From assembly GCA_030267565.1 (NCBI GenBank), contig BRXU01000058.1, forward strand, positions 1 through 64,000: DNA of 64,000 nt, read 5' to 3'. This document shows, one piece after another, positions 1-8,978 of the stretch. The notes below the pieces were generated by a model. The model had not been told where the DNA came from and ran no database searches. It saw only the letters and a program-made list of their open reading frames with translations. Position numbers and translations under genes: made by a program. The DNA is from Pleodorina starrii (taxonomy: Eukaryota > Chlorophyta > Chlorophyceae > Chlamydomonadales > Volvocaceae). Every line of letters begins with the position of its first letter. The first letter of the stretch is position 1.

Positions 1-1958
1 AGCGCGTCCTCGACCTGGGCTTCGGTGATCAGCCCGTGCTCCAGCCAGTTGGCCAGGTACTGCGCGCTGATGCGGCAGGTGGCGCGGTCTTCCATCAGCT
101 GCACGTCATCGATGTCGGGCACCTTGGAACAGCCGATGCCCTGATCGACCCACCGCACGACATAGCCCAGGATGCCCTGCGCGCTGTTGTCCAGCTCGCG
201 CAGGACCTGATCCTGCGGGATCGGGCCGTCGGCCAAAGCCGGGGTCAGCAGCAGGTCCAGGTCGGGGATCGGCTGACCCTGCAGCTCGTCCTGGCGGGCG
301 GCCACGTCGATCTGGTGATAGTGCAGCGCGTGCAGCGTCGCCGCGGTGGGCGAGGGAACCCAGGCCGTGCTGGCGCCCGATTTCGGGTGGCCGACCTTGA
401 CCTCCAGCATCTCGGCCAGGGCGTCGGGCTTGGCCCACATGCCCTTGCCGATCTGCGCGCGGCCCCGCATGCCCGACGCCAGGCCGATCAGCACGTTGCG
501 ATCCTCATAGGCCTTCAGCCAGGTGGCGGTTTTCATCCCGTCGCGACCCACGAAGGCACCCGCCTGCATCGAGGTGTGGATCTCGTCGCCGGTGCGATCC
601 AGGAAGCCGGTGTTGATGAAGAAGATCCGGTTGCGGATCGCGTGGATGCAGGCGGCCAGGTTGGCGCTGGTGCGGCGCTCCTCGTCCATCAGGCCCAGCT
701 TGACGGTGTTGGGGGCCAGTCCCAAGGCGGTCTCGACATGGGCAAAGACGCGGTCCGCGAATGCCGCCTCTTCGGGGCCATGCATCTTGGGCTTGACGAC
801 ATAGATGGCGCCGGCACGACTGTTGCGGGGGCCTTCGGTCTTCTTCAGGTCATGGATGGCGCAGGCGACGGTGACCATCGCATCCATCAGCCCCTCGGGC
901 GTGGACTGGCCGTCCTTGCGGATCACGTCGGTGGTCATCAGATGGCCCACGTTGCGCACCAGCAGCAGGGCGCGGCCCTGCAGCGTCACGGTGCTGCCGT
1001 CGGGCCGCGTCACGGTCCGGTCGCCCTCCAGGCGGCGGGTCATCGACGTGCCGCCCTTCTCGAAGGTCTCGGCCAGATCGCCCTTCATCAGGCCCAGCCA
1101 GTTGCCATAGACGCCGATCTTGTCCTCGGCATCGACGGCGGCGACGCTGTCCTCGCAATCCTGAATGGCCGACAGCGCGGCCTCCAGCACGACGTCGCGC
1201 AGCCCGCTGGCGGATGCCGCCCCGATCGGGTGGTCGCGGTTGATCACCAGCTCGACATGCAGCCCGTTGTGGCGCAGGACGTATCCGGTGTCGGCGCGGT
1301 CGCGGTGGGTGCCGACAAAGGCTGCCGGATCGGCCAGCCGCGCGGCCTGGCCCCCAACGGTCGCAACCAGCCCCTGCGCGTCGACTTCATAGGCGGTGAC
1401 GTCGGCATGGCTGCCCCCGTCCAGCGGCAGCGCCTGGTCCAGGAACGCGGCCGCCTTGGCCACGACCGCGTCACGGCGCGCCGGATCGAACCCGCCCGAC
1501 GGCACCGGACCCATCACGTCCGACCCGTACATCGCGTCATAGAGCGAGCCCCACCGCGCGTTCGCCGCGTTCAGGGCAAAGCGGGCATTGCTGACCGGCA
1601 CGACCAGCTGCGGCCCGGCCAAGGTGGCGATCTCGGGGTCGATGTCGCCGTTCTCGACGGCAAACGGGGCCGGTTCGGCGACGAGATAGCCGATCTCGGT
1701 CAGGAAGGCGCGATAGGCGGCGGCGTCCCAGGGCTGGTTTCCGCGAGCCTTGTGCCACGCGTCGATCTGGCGCTGCAGCTCGGTGCGGCGTTCCAGCAGG
1801 GCGACGTTCTCGGCCGCGAATCCGTCCAGCAGCCCGGCGTAGCCCTGCCAGAAGGCATCCGCCGTCACGCCGGTCCCGGGCAGCACCTGCGCCTCGATGA
1901 ACTGCGCAAAGTCGGTATCGACCTCAAGGCCGTGGCGGGGGGTGGCGGAACGGGTCAT
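1..1958 (-). CDS. glcB: Malate synthase G, C-terminal part beyond the window
   Basis: Condenses glyoxylate with acetyl-CoA to malate, the second half of the glyoxylate route. About 652 residues are visible of the roughly 720 usual for the G isoform; the 3' end runs off the left edge. The translation holds family stretches such as YGSDVMGPVPSG, INRDHPIGAASASG, NVGHLMTTD, KMHGPEE and GMRGRAQIGKGMWAKPD. The ATG at 1958 follows GAGGAG at good spacing. It is divergent from gbcA; glyoxylate or C2 flux and betaine breakdown are both C2/C1-linked, but a regulatory link is inference. Confidence 0.95.
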   Translation of the reverse strand, partial: MTRSATPRHGLEVDTDFAQFIEAQVLPGTGVTADAFWQGYAGLLDGFAAENVALLERRTELQRQIDAWHKARGNQPWDAAAYRAFLTEIGYLVAEPAPFAVENGDIDPEIATLAGPQLVVPVSNARFALNAANARWGSLYDAMYGSDVMGPVPSGGFDPARRDAVVAKAAAFLDQALPLDGGSHADVTAYEVDAQGLVATVGGQAARLADPAAFVGTHRDRADTGYVLRHNGLHVELVINRDHPIGAASASGLRDVVLEAALSAIQDCEDSVAAVDAEDKIGVYGNWLGLMKGDLAETFEKGGTSMTRRLEGDRTVTRPDGSTVTLQGRALLLVRNVGHLMTTDVIRKDGQSTPEGLMDAMVTVACAIHDLKKTEGPRNSRAGAIYVVKPKMHGPEEAAFADRVFAHVETALGLAPNTVKLGLMDEERRTSANLAACIHAIRNRIFFINTGFLDRTGDEIHTSMQAGAFVGRDGMKTATWLKAYEDRNVLIGLASGMRGRAQIGKGMWAKPDALAEMLEVKVGHPKSGASTAWVPSPTAATLHALHYHQIDVAARQDELQGQPIPDLDLLLTPALADGPIPQDQVLRELDNSAQGILGYVVRWVDQGIGCSKVPDIDDVQLMEDRATCRISAQYLANWLEHGLITEAQVEDA

Positions 1959-2282
1959 GGGGCTCTCCTCGGATGGCGGGGATTCGGCATCGGGCCATAC
2001 CCCAAGGGTGGGATACGTCACCCCGGCAGGTTTGCCAAGGGTTTTGGAACGATTTTCCATTGTGTCCGCAAACCGGGCGTCGCGGCGTGGTGTCGCGGGG
2101 GTCCGGGGGCCCCGCAGCCTTGCCGCCCCCCTCGATGGGGGGTGGCGAGGCTTCCTTCCCTCAAAGGCGCGCACATGATCACGATGTCCGTTTCCGCTGG
2201 CAGAATGTCGCAATTCTGCCGCGCCGTCGTTTGCCTGCGACTAGTTTGGGGCGAAAGCCACCCCGGACCCCCGAGCAGCGCC
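1959..2282. other. Intergenic region between glcB and gbcA
   Basis: No convincing gene is seen in these 324 bases between divergent glcB and gbcA. It holds a six-base C/G dyad (2126-2131 with 2137-2142) and the stronger dyad listed at 2199-2220. Promoters for both genes should lie here, but no clear -35/-10 pair was identified. Confidence 0.6.
2199..2220. promoter_or_regulatory. Perfect dyad upstream of gbcA
   Basis: GGCAGAAT, six bases, ATTCTGCC: a perfect eight-base inverted repeat ending 63 bases before the gbcA start. Its place in the divergent glcB/gbcA region suits an operator for a betaine-responsive regulator, but no such regulator is encoded nearby, so the role is inference. Confidence 0.4.
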
Positions 2283-3521
2283 ATGACCCAGACCTCCGAC
2301 TTGACCACAGCCCAGCTGATCGCCGCCCGTCTTCCCGGCCACGCGCTTCCCCGCGACCTGTATTGCGGCGAACAGGCCTTCCAGGACGACCTGGAGCAGA
2401 TCTGGTACCGGGAATGGCTGTTCGCCGGTCCCAGTTGCGAGCTGCCCAAGACCGGCAGCTACATCACCATGCAGGTCGGCCAGTATCCGGTCATCGTCAC
2501 CCGCGGCGCAGACGGCCGCATCCGTGCCTTCCACAACGTCTGCCGCCACCGCGGCCAGCGCCTGTGCGCCAAATCGAACGGGACCAATCCCAAGCTGGTC
2601 TGTCCGTATCACCAGTGGACCTACGACCTGAACGGCAAGCTGCTGTTCGCGCGCGACATGGGCCCCGAGTTCGACCCCTCGAAATACAGCCTCAAGCCGG
2701 TTCATTGCGTGGACCTGAACGGCATGATCTTCATCTGCCTGGCCCAGGTGCCCCCCGCCATCAACGAACTGGCGGCTAACTTGACCCGCTATGCCGCGCC
2801 CTCGGGGCTGGCCGATGCCAAGATCGCCTTCAGCTCGACCATCGTCGAGAAGGGCAACTGGAAGCTGGTGATGGAGAACAACCGGGAATGCTATCACTGC
2901 AGCGGCAGCCATCCGTCGCTGTGCCGGACCTATTCCGACGATCCGCTGATGACGGTGATGGAGGGGCCGAACGCGGCCTCGCCCGAGATCCTGGCCCATT
3001 GGGACCGCTGCGACGCCGCCGGTCTGCCCGCCCGCTTCGTCAACGCGCCCGACATGCAGTGGCGCATGGCACGGGTGCCACTGATGGACCATCAGGAAAG
3101 CTTCACCATGTCCGGCAAGGCCGCGGTGGCGCGGCGCATGGGCACGATGCCCTGGAATGACGCGGGCAGCCTGATGTTCTATCACTTCCCCTCGTCCTGG
3201 AACCACTTCCTGCCCGATCACGCCATCGTCTTCCGCATCCTGCCGATCAGCCCGACCGAGACCGAGGTCACGACCAATTGGCTGGTCCACAAGGACGCGG
3301 TCGAAGGCGTCGATTACGACATCGAGACCCTGACCCGCGTCTGGCTGAACACCAATGACGAGGACCGCCAGGTGGTCGAGGAAAACCAGGCCGGCATCCT
3401 CTCCCCCGCCTATGAGCCCGGCCCCTATTCCCCCACGCAGGAGGCCGGTGTGATCCACCTGATCGACTGGTATTGCGGGTTGATGGCATCACGCCTCGGG
3501 ATGCGGCAGGCGGCCGAATAG
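2283..3521 (+). CDS. gbcA: Glycine betaine demethylase oxygenase subunit (Rieske non-haem iron)
   Basis: Terminal oxygenase of a two-component Rieske system; in the GbcAB family it removes one methyl of glycine betaine as formaldehyde, giving dimethylglycine. The 412-residue protein has the Rieske cluster ligands C87-x-H89 and C107-x2-H110, then a non-haem iron site around residues 198-210 (ENNRECYHCSGSH, with H205 and H210). Length and layout match GbcA. The reading frame is open far upstream, antisense to glcB; ATG 2283 is chosen because homology starts there (MTQTSDL). gbcB starts on the next base after its stop. Other quaternary-amine demethylases such as stachydrine demethylase are alternatives. 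Confidence 0.85.
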   Translation: MTQTSDLTTAQLIAARLPGHALPRDLYCGEQAFQDDLEQIWYREWLFAGPSCELPKTGSYITMQVGQYPVIVTRGADGRIRAFHNVCRHRGQRLCAKSNGTNPKLVCPYHQWTYDLNGKLLFARDMGPEFDPSKYSLKPVHCVDLNGMIFICLAQVPPAINELAANLTRYAAPSGLADAKIAFSSTIVEKGNWKLVMENNRECYHCSGSHPSLCRTYSDDPLMTVMEGPNAASPEILAHWDRCDAAGLPARFVNAPDMQWRMARVPLMDHQESFTMSGKAAVARRMGTMPWNDAGSLMFYHFPSSWNHFLPDHAIVFRILPISPTETEVTTNWLVHKDAVEGVDYDIETLTRVWLNTNDEDRQVVEENQAGILSPAYEPGPYSPTQEAGVIHLIDWYCGLMASRLGMRQAAE

Positions 3522-4613
3522 ATGGCCAAGCCCCGCGTGAACTGGGCCGCCGAGCCGTGGTCCGATGACGAGCCGCTGGAATGCGTCATGGTCGTGCCCG
3601 AGACGCGCGACACCTCGACCTTCATCTTCCGGGCTCCGTCTGGCGCGTGGTTCGACTATCAGCCCGGCCAGTTCGTGACGCTGGACCTGCCCGTCGATCC
3701 CGCCAGGGGGCCGGCCGGCAACGTCCAGCGGACCTACACGATCAGCTCGTCGCCCTCGCGGCCGCTGTCGATCTCGGTCACGGTCAAGGCGCAGTCGACC
3801 TCGATCGGCACGCGCTGGATGCTGGATCACCTCAAGCCGGGAATGCGGATCCGCGCCTTCGGCCCGAACGGCATCTTCAGCTTTCACCGCCATCCGGCGG
3901 CGAAATACCTGTTCATCTCGGCGGGGTCGGGGATCACGCCGATGATGTCCATGACCACCTGGGCCTGGGACCGGGCGCAGGACACCGACATCGTCTTCGT
4001 CCATGCCGCGCAGCGTCCGTCCGACATCATCTTCCGCGACCAGCTGGAACATTACGTCGCCCGCGTGCCCGGCCTGCAGCTGCGCCTGACCGTCGAACAG
4101 CCCGAACCGTTCCGCGTCTGGCACGGCTATCAGGGGCGGTTGAACAGCCTGATGCTGGGCCTGATGGCCCCCGACTATCTGGACCGCGAGGTGTTCTGCT
4201 GCGGCCCCGAGCCGTTCATGCAGGCCGTGCGCGAGATGCTGATCTCGCTTGGCTACGACATGGAGCGTTATCACCAGGAGAGCTTCGGCGCCCCCGTCGC
4301 CACCGAGGCCGAGGCCCCGGTTATCGAGGATGTCACCCCGGCCGACGATGCCAGCGCCCAGGTGACCTTCGCCTCCAGCGGCGTGACGGCGTCCTGCGCG
4401 GAAACCGACACGGTTCTGGCGGTGGCCAAGCGGGCGGGGCTGAACATCCCGTCCGGCTGCACCTTCGGCCTGTGCGGCACCTGCAAGATCCGCAAGACCG
4501 CGGGAGAGGTCCACATGGTCCATAACGGCGGCATCAGCGACGAGGACATCGCCGAAGGTTGGATCCTGGCCTGCTGTTCAAACCCGATGGGCCGGATCAC
4601 CGTCGAGGTCTAG
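3522..4613 (+). CDS. gbcB: Glycine betaine demethylase reductase subunit
   Basis: Electron-transfer partner of GbcA, passing electrons from NAD(P)H through FAD and a 2Fe-2S cluster. The 363 residues show an FAD-binding motif RTYTISS (70-76), an NAD-binding region with CCGPEPFM, and a C-terminal plant-type ferredoxin domain with C313-x4-C318-x2-C321 and C351. It starts directly after the gbcA stop with no spacer, so translation is probably coupled. Its stop overlaps the stop of the convergent lactonase gene by four bases. Confidence 0.86.
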   Translation: MAKPRVNWAAEPWSDDEPLECVMVVPETRDTSTFIFRAPSGAWFDYQPGQFVTLDLPVDPARGPAGNVQRTYTISSSPSRPLSISVTVKAQSTSIGTRWMLDHLKPGMRIRAFGPNGIFSFHRHPAAKYLFISAGSGITPMMSMTTWAWDRAQDTDIVFVHAAQRPSDIIFRDQLEHYVARVPGLQLRLTVEQPEPFRVWHGYQGRLNSLMLGLMAPDYLDREVFCCGPEPFMQAVREMLISLGYDMERYHQESFGAPVATEAEAPVIEDVTPADDASAQVTFASSGVTASCAETDTVLAVAKRAGLNIPSGCTFGLCGTCKIRKTAGEVHMVHNGGISDEDIAEGWILACCSNPMGRITVEV

Positions 4614-5455
4614 CCCAGGATGACCCGATGCTCCTGCTGGCCAGCGACGCCTGCGGGAACCGCATAGGTGCAGCCGTCCGTGTCGCGCGGATCGTCCAGC
4701 CCCTGCCGTGCGGTCGTCGCGAACAGCGTCGTCAGGTCCGCGCCGCCGAAGGCCGGACAAGACACGTGCGGCGCGGGCAGGTCGATCGCGCGGTCGAACC
4801 GCCCCTGCCGGTCATAGCGCGCGACGCGCCCCGCACCCCATTGCGCCGACCACAGGCCGCCCTCGGCGTCGATGACCGCTCCGTCGGGGTTCAGCCCTTC
4901 GGTGTTCAGGTCGATGAACACCTGCGGATCGCCCGCGGGCCAGCCGTCGCGGTCCAGCCGGACCTGCCAGATGGTCGAGCGGTCGGTATCGGCGAAATGC
5001 GCCAGATCGCCTTCGGGCGAAAAGCAGATCGCGTTGGTGATGGTGATGTCGGGGAACAGGCGGCGCAGCTCTCCGCGGTGGAACCGCCAGATCGATCCGG
5101 CACCGGGTTCCGCGTTCAGCCCCATCGTCCCGATCCAGAACCCGCCCTGCGGGTCGGCACGGCCATCGTTGCTGCGAGTCGCGGCGTTGTCGGCCTCCAG
5201 CGGCACCAGGACCTGGGCAGCACCGTCGCGCAGATCCACCAGCGACAGCGCACGGCTGGACGCCACGATGATCAGGTCCGCATCGACGATCCCCGCGGCC
5301 GAGACGGGGTCGGCAAAGTCCCAGTGACGCCGCGCGCCGTCCAGCGGCTTTTCGAACATGCGGCGGCCGATGATGTCGAACCAGATCAGCGACTGGCGGT
5401 CGGGATGCCACAGGGCGCCTTCGCCCAGGGTGCAGGGGGTGTCGTCAAAGATCAT
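4610..5455 (-). CDS. SMP-30/gluconolactonase-family lactonase, probable galactonolactonase
   Basis: A 281-residue beta-propeller of the SMP-30/LRE family (LGEGALWHPD at the start, TRSNDGRADPQGGFWIGTMG in the middle, EGLNPDGAVIDAEGGLWSAQWG later), which hydrolyses sugar lactones with a bound divalent metal. It is the last gene of the galactoside operon, and its ATG overlaps the dgoA stop (ATGA at 5452-5455). The pathway needs a lactonase between galactose dehydrogenase and galactonate dehydratase, so galactono-1,4- or 1,5-lactone is the inferred substrate. The frame is open upstream inside dgoA; the overlap ATG is the natural start. Confidence 0.8.
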   Translation of the reverse strand: MIFDDTPCTLGEGALWHPDRQSLIWFDIIGRRMFEKPLDGARRHWDFADPVSAAGIVDADLIIVASSRALSLVDLRDGAAQVLVPLEADNAATRSNDGRADPQGGFWIGTMGLNAEPGAGSIWRFHRGELRRLFPDITITNAICFSPEGDLAHFADTDRSTIWQVRLDRDGWPAGDPQVFIDLNTEGLNPDGAVIDAEGGLWSAQWGAGRVARYDRQGRFDRAIDLPAPHVSCPAFGGADLTTLFATTARQGLDDPRDTDGCTYAVPAGVAGQQEHRVILG

Positions 5456-6054
5456 GCGCTGGCCTCCCATGCGACGACGATGGCGGCGGCCTTGGCGGCC
5501 ACGGTGTCGGCACTGTCGCCGGGCTTGTACAGGCTGGATCCGATCCCGAAGCCCGCGGCCCCGACACGGCGCCATTCAGCCATGTTGTCCACGGACACGC
5601 CGCCCACGGCCCAGCAGTCGGTTCCCGCGGGCAGCACCGCGCGCATGGCACGCAGGCCCGTGGGACCGATCAGCTCTCCGGGAAACAGCTTCAGCCCGGT
5701 GGCGCCCGCCGCCAGCGCGGCAAAGGCCTCGGTCGGGGTCATGACACCGGGATAGCTGGCCATGCCCGCCTCCACGGTGGCGCGGATCACGCCCGTGTCG
5801 CAATTGGGCGACAGGACCATCCGCCCGCCCGCATCGCGGACCGCCTGCACCTGGTCGGGCGTCAGCACGGTGCCCGCGCCAATCTGTGCGGCATCACCGA
5901 ATTCGCGCGACAGGATGCGGATGCTGTCCAGCGGGTCGGGAGAGTTCAGCGGCACCTCCAACCGGGTGATGCCGGCCTGGATCAGGGCATGGCCGACGGC
6001 GCGGGCGTCCTGCGGCGTCAGGCCGCGAAGGATGGCGATCAGGGGACGGGACAT
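5452..6054 (-). CDS. dgoA: 2-dehydro-3-deoxy-6-phosphogalactonate aldolase
   Basis: Splits KDPGal into pyruvate and glyceraldehyde-3-phosphate, the last step of the De Ley-Doudoroff route. The 200-residue KDPG/KDPGal aldolase TIM barrel shows E33 in RLEVPLNSP, the GAGTVLT strand near 59-65, and the Schiff-base lysine K122 in GLKLFPGE. The DgoA assignment over KDPG aldolase (Eda) rests on the neighbouring dgoK, dgoD and galactosidases. It sits three bases downstream of dgoK. Confidence 0.9.
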   Translation of the reverse strand: MSRPLIAILRGLTPQDARAVGHALIQAGITRLEVPLNSPDPLDSIRILSREFGDAAQIGAGTVLTPDQVQAVRDAGGRMVLSPNCDTGVIRATVEAGMASYPGVMTPTEAFAALAAGATGLKLFPGELIGPTGLRAMRAVLPAGTDCWAVGGVSVDNMAEWRRVGAAGFGIGSSLYKPGDSADTVAAKAAAIVVAWEASA

Positions 6055-6057
6055 GGA

Positions 6058-6939
6058 TTATCCTTGCAGAAATTGACGATGGGCCGCGGATAGGCCGGCT
6101 AGCGTGGCGTCCTGGACCGACATGCGCGCGGCGGGGACGCCCTGCGCGGCCAGCGCATCGGCGTAAAGCGCCGACAGGGCGGGGGCGCCGATGATGGTGA
6201 CCTGCGATCCCAGCCACCAAGGCCGGGCCGCGGCCATCTCCCACCCGATCAGCGTGCCCGACAGGCGTGCGCGTGCCGCGGCCGGGTCCAGCCCGGACAG
6301 AAGCGATTCCGCGCGCAGCTGGAACAGGCCCGCATAACCGCGTTCCGGGCGGCTCATCGCGTCCGACACCGCGTCGCGGAACAGTGCGGGATCGCAGTCA
6401 CCCTCGCCCACCGAATGGCGCAGGACCGACTGATTGGCGATCAGGCCGAACAGCTCACCGGTCATGAAGCTTTTGAAGTTGCAGATCTCACCGGCCGAGA
6501 TGCGGACCCACTTCGTATGCGTGCCCGGCAGGCAGGCGATCCCGTCGAAGTCCGGGTCCAGCGCCAGAAGGCCCGCGATCTGGGTCTCCTCTCCGCGCAT
6601 GACATCGGCGGGGTCGTCCTGGCGGACACCGCAGATGACCCGCACGGGACGGCCGCCCGGATCGCCGGGCACCGCGACCATGCGTGGGGCGGCGGGGCAG
6701 GGGACGGGCGCATAGGGTGCCTCGACCCAGCCCTGGCGCGATCCGACCATGCCGCAGGCGATGACCGGCACGGCGGGCCACCCTTGGGTCGCCTGCGCCA
6801 GCACGCCCGCAAAGCGGTCGGGGGTCAGGCCGCCCATGCCCTGGTCGCTGTCGCGGGCCTCGACCACGGTGCGGCCGGACATGGCCCACAGCCGCAGGTT
6901 GGTGGTGCCCCAATCGGCGGCAATCCAGTCTATCGTCAC
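6058..6939 (-). CDS. dgoK: 2-dehydro-3-deoxygalactonokinase
   Basis: Phosphorylates KDGal to KDPGal with ATP. The 293-residue protein has the DgoK hallmarks DWGTTNLRLW, CGMVGSRQGW and LPGTHTKWV. The start is a GTG at 6939 that overlaps the alpha-galactosidase stop as GTGA, giving the expected N-terminus (TIDWIAADWGTTN); the frame is open further upstream inside the neighbour and that part is not homologous. Confidence 0.9.
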   Translation of the reverse strand: MTIDWIAADWGTTNLRLWAMSGRTVVEARDSDQGMGGLTPDRFAGVLAQATQGWPAVPVIACGMVGSRQGWVEAPYAPVPCPAAPRMVAVPGDPGGRPVRVICGVRQDDPADVMRGEETQIAGLLALDPDFDGIACLPGTHTKWVRISAGEICNFKSFMTGELFGLIANQSVLRHSVGEGDCDPALFRDAVSDAMSRPERGYAGLFQLRAESLLSGLDPAAARARLSGTLIGWEMAAARPWWLGSQVTIIGAPALSALYADALAAQGVPAARMSVQDATLAGLSAAHRQFLQG

Positions 6940-8978
6940 AGGCGCGTCCCTTCGATCACGGCGATGGTTTGCGGAAAGGCGGGGGGCAGGGCCACGCCCT
7001 GCGCCATCAGCGCCGCGCCGTTCAGGGTCACCGCACCCCGCGACAGCGCAACAGAGGAACTGTGGTGACCCACGGGATGTTCCAGCATCGTCAGACGATA
7101 GCGCGCCTGCGGGTCCAGCCCGGTCAGACGCAACAGCGGCGGCTGCAGCGCCACGGGGGCGTCGATCTGGGCGGCAAAGACCACCATGCGGCTGCCGTCG
7201 GCGGAAAGCTGCATCTCGGCCAGGCTGCCCGCAGGGCGGTCCAGCCGCCAGATGTCGCCTGCCATCATCCAGTCGCGGTTGGCCTTCCACCAGGTGGTGA
7301 CGCGGGTCAGCGTCCTGGCCTCGGCGGTGGTCAGTTCACGCGGGTCCATCTCGAACCCCATGTGCCGCTGTGCCGCGGTCCAGGCGCGCAGCGCCATGGG
7401 CAGGACGCGCCCCGAGGTGTGGCACTCGCGCGGGCCGACATGGCTGCCCGTGACGCAGGCGGGCAGCAGCATCGCCGCGTGATGCTGGATGCGCAGGCGT
7501 TCGATCGCGTCGTTGCTGTCGGACAGCCAGACCCGACCGCAGCGGGTCAGGATGCCCGCGTCGATGCGCCCCCCGCCCGACGCGCAGCTTTCGAATTCCA
7601 CCTGGGGATGGGCCGCGCGCAGCCGGTCGAGCAGCGCATAGACGCCGCGCGTCTGCGCGGCATCGGGAAAGGGCGTCAGCCGGTTGTGATCCCATTTGAC
7701 ATAGTCGATGTCCCACGCGCCCAGGATGCCGCCGATGAGGTCGAACAGATGGTCGCGCACGTCGTCGCGGGCCATGTCCAGGTGCAGCTGGCTGCGCCCG
7801 CGGATCTGGTCCGCGGGGCCCAGCACCCAGTCTGGATGGGCGCGATAAAGATCGCTGTCCTCGTTGATCATCTCGGGTTCGAACCACAGGCCAAAGCGCA
7901 TGTTCAGCGCACGGAGCTTGTCGATCAGCGGCTTGAACCCCTGGGGATGCTTGCGCGGGTCGATGGTCCAGTCGCCCAGGGACGAGCTGTCGTCGTCGCG
8001 CCGCCCGAACCAGCCGTCGTCCAGCACGAACCGTTCTGCGCCAAGGGCCGCGGCGCGTTCGGCGATCTGGGCCAGTTCGGTGGCATCGTGGCGGAAATAG
8101 ATCGCCTCCCACCCGTTGTAATGCACGGGGCGCGGCCGGCGCGCGGGGGGCAGGGCGTCGCGGATGGCGCGCTGAAAGGGGACTGCCACGCTGTTTAGAC
8201 CCCGATCGCCGCGCGCCAGCCAGATCTCGGCCGTCTCGAACACCGTGCCGGGTGCGCGTTCCGACCCCGAGCAATGGCCCAGCTGGATCTGGCGGCGGCC
8301 GTCGGGCAGGGCCTCGACCAGCATCCGGTGGCCGCCGGACCAGCCGTAATGCAGGGCCACTACCTCTCCGCCGGTGTTGGTGGTGCCGGGGGCGGTCAGC
8401 CACAGATGCGGCGGATGTTCGTGCCCAGACCGGCCGGTTCGCGCGTCGCGCAGGCGCGCGCCGTGGTCCAGCGCGGTCGTCACCGGCTGGAACTCCCGCG
8501 TCCAGCGCCCCGCCAGTTCGGTCAGGTCGGACAGATGGGCGGGGACCGGCAGGGCCAGCGCCAGATGGTGCAGCGTCACCGCGGCGTCGGACGACAGCCG
8601 CGCGCGCAGGCCGATCAGCCCGTGATCCATCGCACGGATGGTGATGTCCAGCCGCAGGCCGGGCGCGACATGGCGCAGGGTCAGCGCGTCGCCCTGATCC
8701 GCGCTGTCGAGGCGCCAGTCCGGCTCCAGCGGCAGGCCGTTCTGGAACGCGACCAGCCCCGGCTGACCCGGAAAGCTGCGCCGCGCCTCGGGGACCAGCG
8801 ACAGGGGCGGCAGGGCGTCCAGCATGCCGCCGGTGATGCCGCCCGCCGCCGCCGCGACCAGCGCGTCCAGGTCGGTGTCGCCGGGCAGGGGCGGGCCCCA
8901 GTAATGGCAGCAGGCCATGCCGCCGTCGCTGCCCAGGACCATGGTCTGGGCGGGCGTGTCGATGCGACACAGCCTCAT
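6936..8978 (-). CDS. Alpha-galactosidase, GH36
   Basis: Hydrolyses terminal alpha-galactosides such as melibiose or raffinose-type sugars. The 680-residue protein has the GH36 layout: N-terminal beta-sandwich, then a catalytic barrel with LDDGWF (319-324), the nucleophile D430 in YVKWDHNR and the acid/base D487 in LSDSNDA, then a small C-terminal beta domain. There is no signal peptide, so it acts in the cytoplasm on imported oligosaccharide. ATG 8978 overlaps the upstream permease stop (ATGA). Confidence 0.92.
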   Translation of the reverse strand: MRLCRIDTPAQTMVLGSDGGMACCHYWGPPLPGDTDLDALVAAAAGGITGGMLDALPPLSLVPEARRSFPGQPGLVAFQNGLPLEPDWRLDSADQGDALTLRHVAPGLRLDITIRAMDHGLIGLRARLSSDAAVTLHHLALALPVPAHLSDLTELAGRWTREFQPVTTALDHGARLRDARTGRSGHEHPPHLWLTAPGTTNTGGEVVALHYGWSGGHRMLVEALPDGRRQIQLGHCSGSERAPGTVFETAEIWLARGDRGLNSVAVPFQRAIRDALPPARRPRPVHYNGWEAIYFRHDATELAQIAERAAALGAERFVLDDGWFGRRDDDSSSLGDWTIDPRKHPQGFKPLIDKLRALNMRFGLWFEPEMINEDSDLYRAHPDWVLGPADQIRGRSQLHLDMARDDVRDHLFDLIGGILGAWDIDYVKWDHNRLTPFPDAAQTRGVYALLDRLRAAHPQVEFESCASGGGRIDAGILTRCGRVWLSDSNDAIERLRIQHHAAMLLPACVTGSHVGPRECHTSGRVLPMALRAWTAAQRHMGFEMDPRELTTAEARTLTRVTTWWKANRDWMMAGDIWRLDRPAGSLAEMQLSADGSRMVVFAAQIDAPVALQPPLLRLTGLDPQARYRLTMLEHPVGHHSSSVALSRGAVTLNGAALMAQGVALPPAFPQTIAVIEGTRL

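Noticed and set aside
36..2282. Long plus-strand open frame before gbcA
   Set aside because: It is antisense to malate synthase G, and its translation matches nothing; only the part from 2283 is a real gene. GC-rich DNA gives many such frames.
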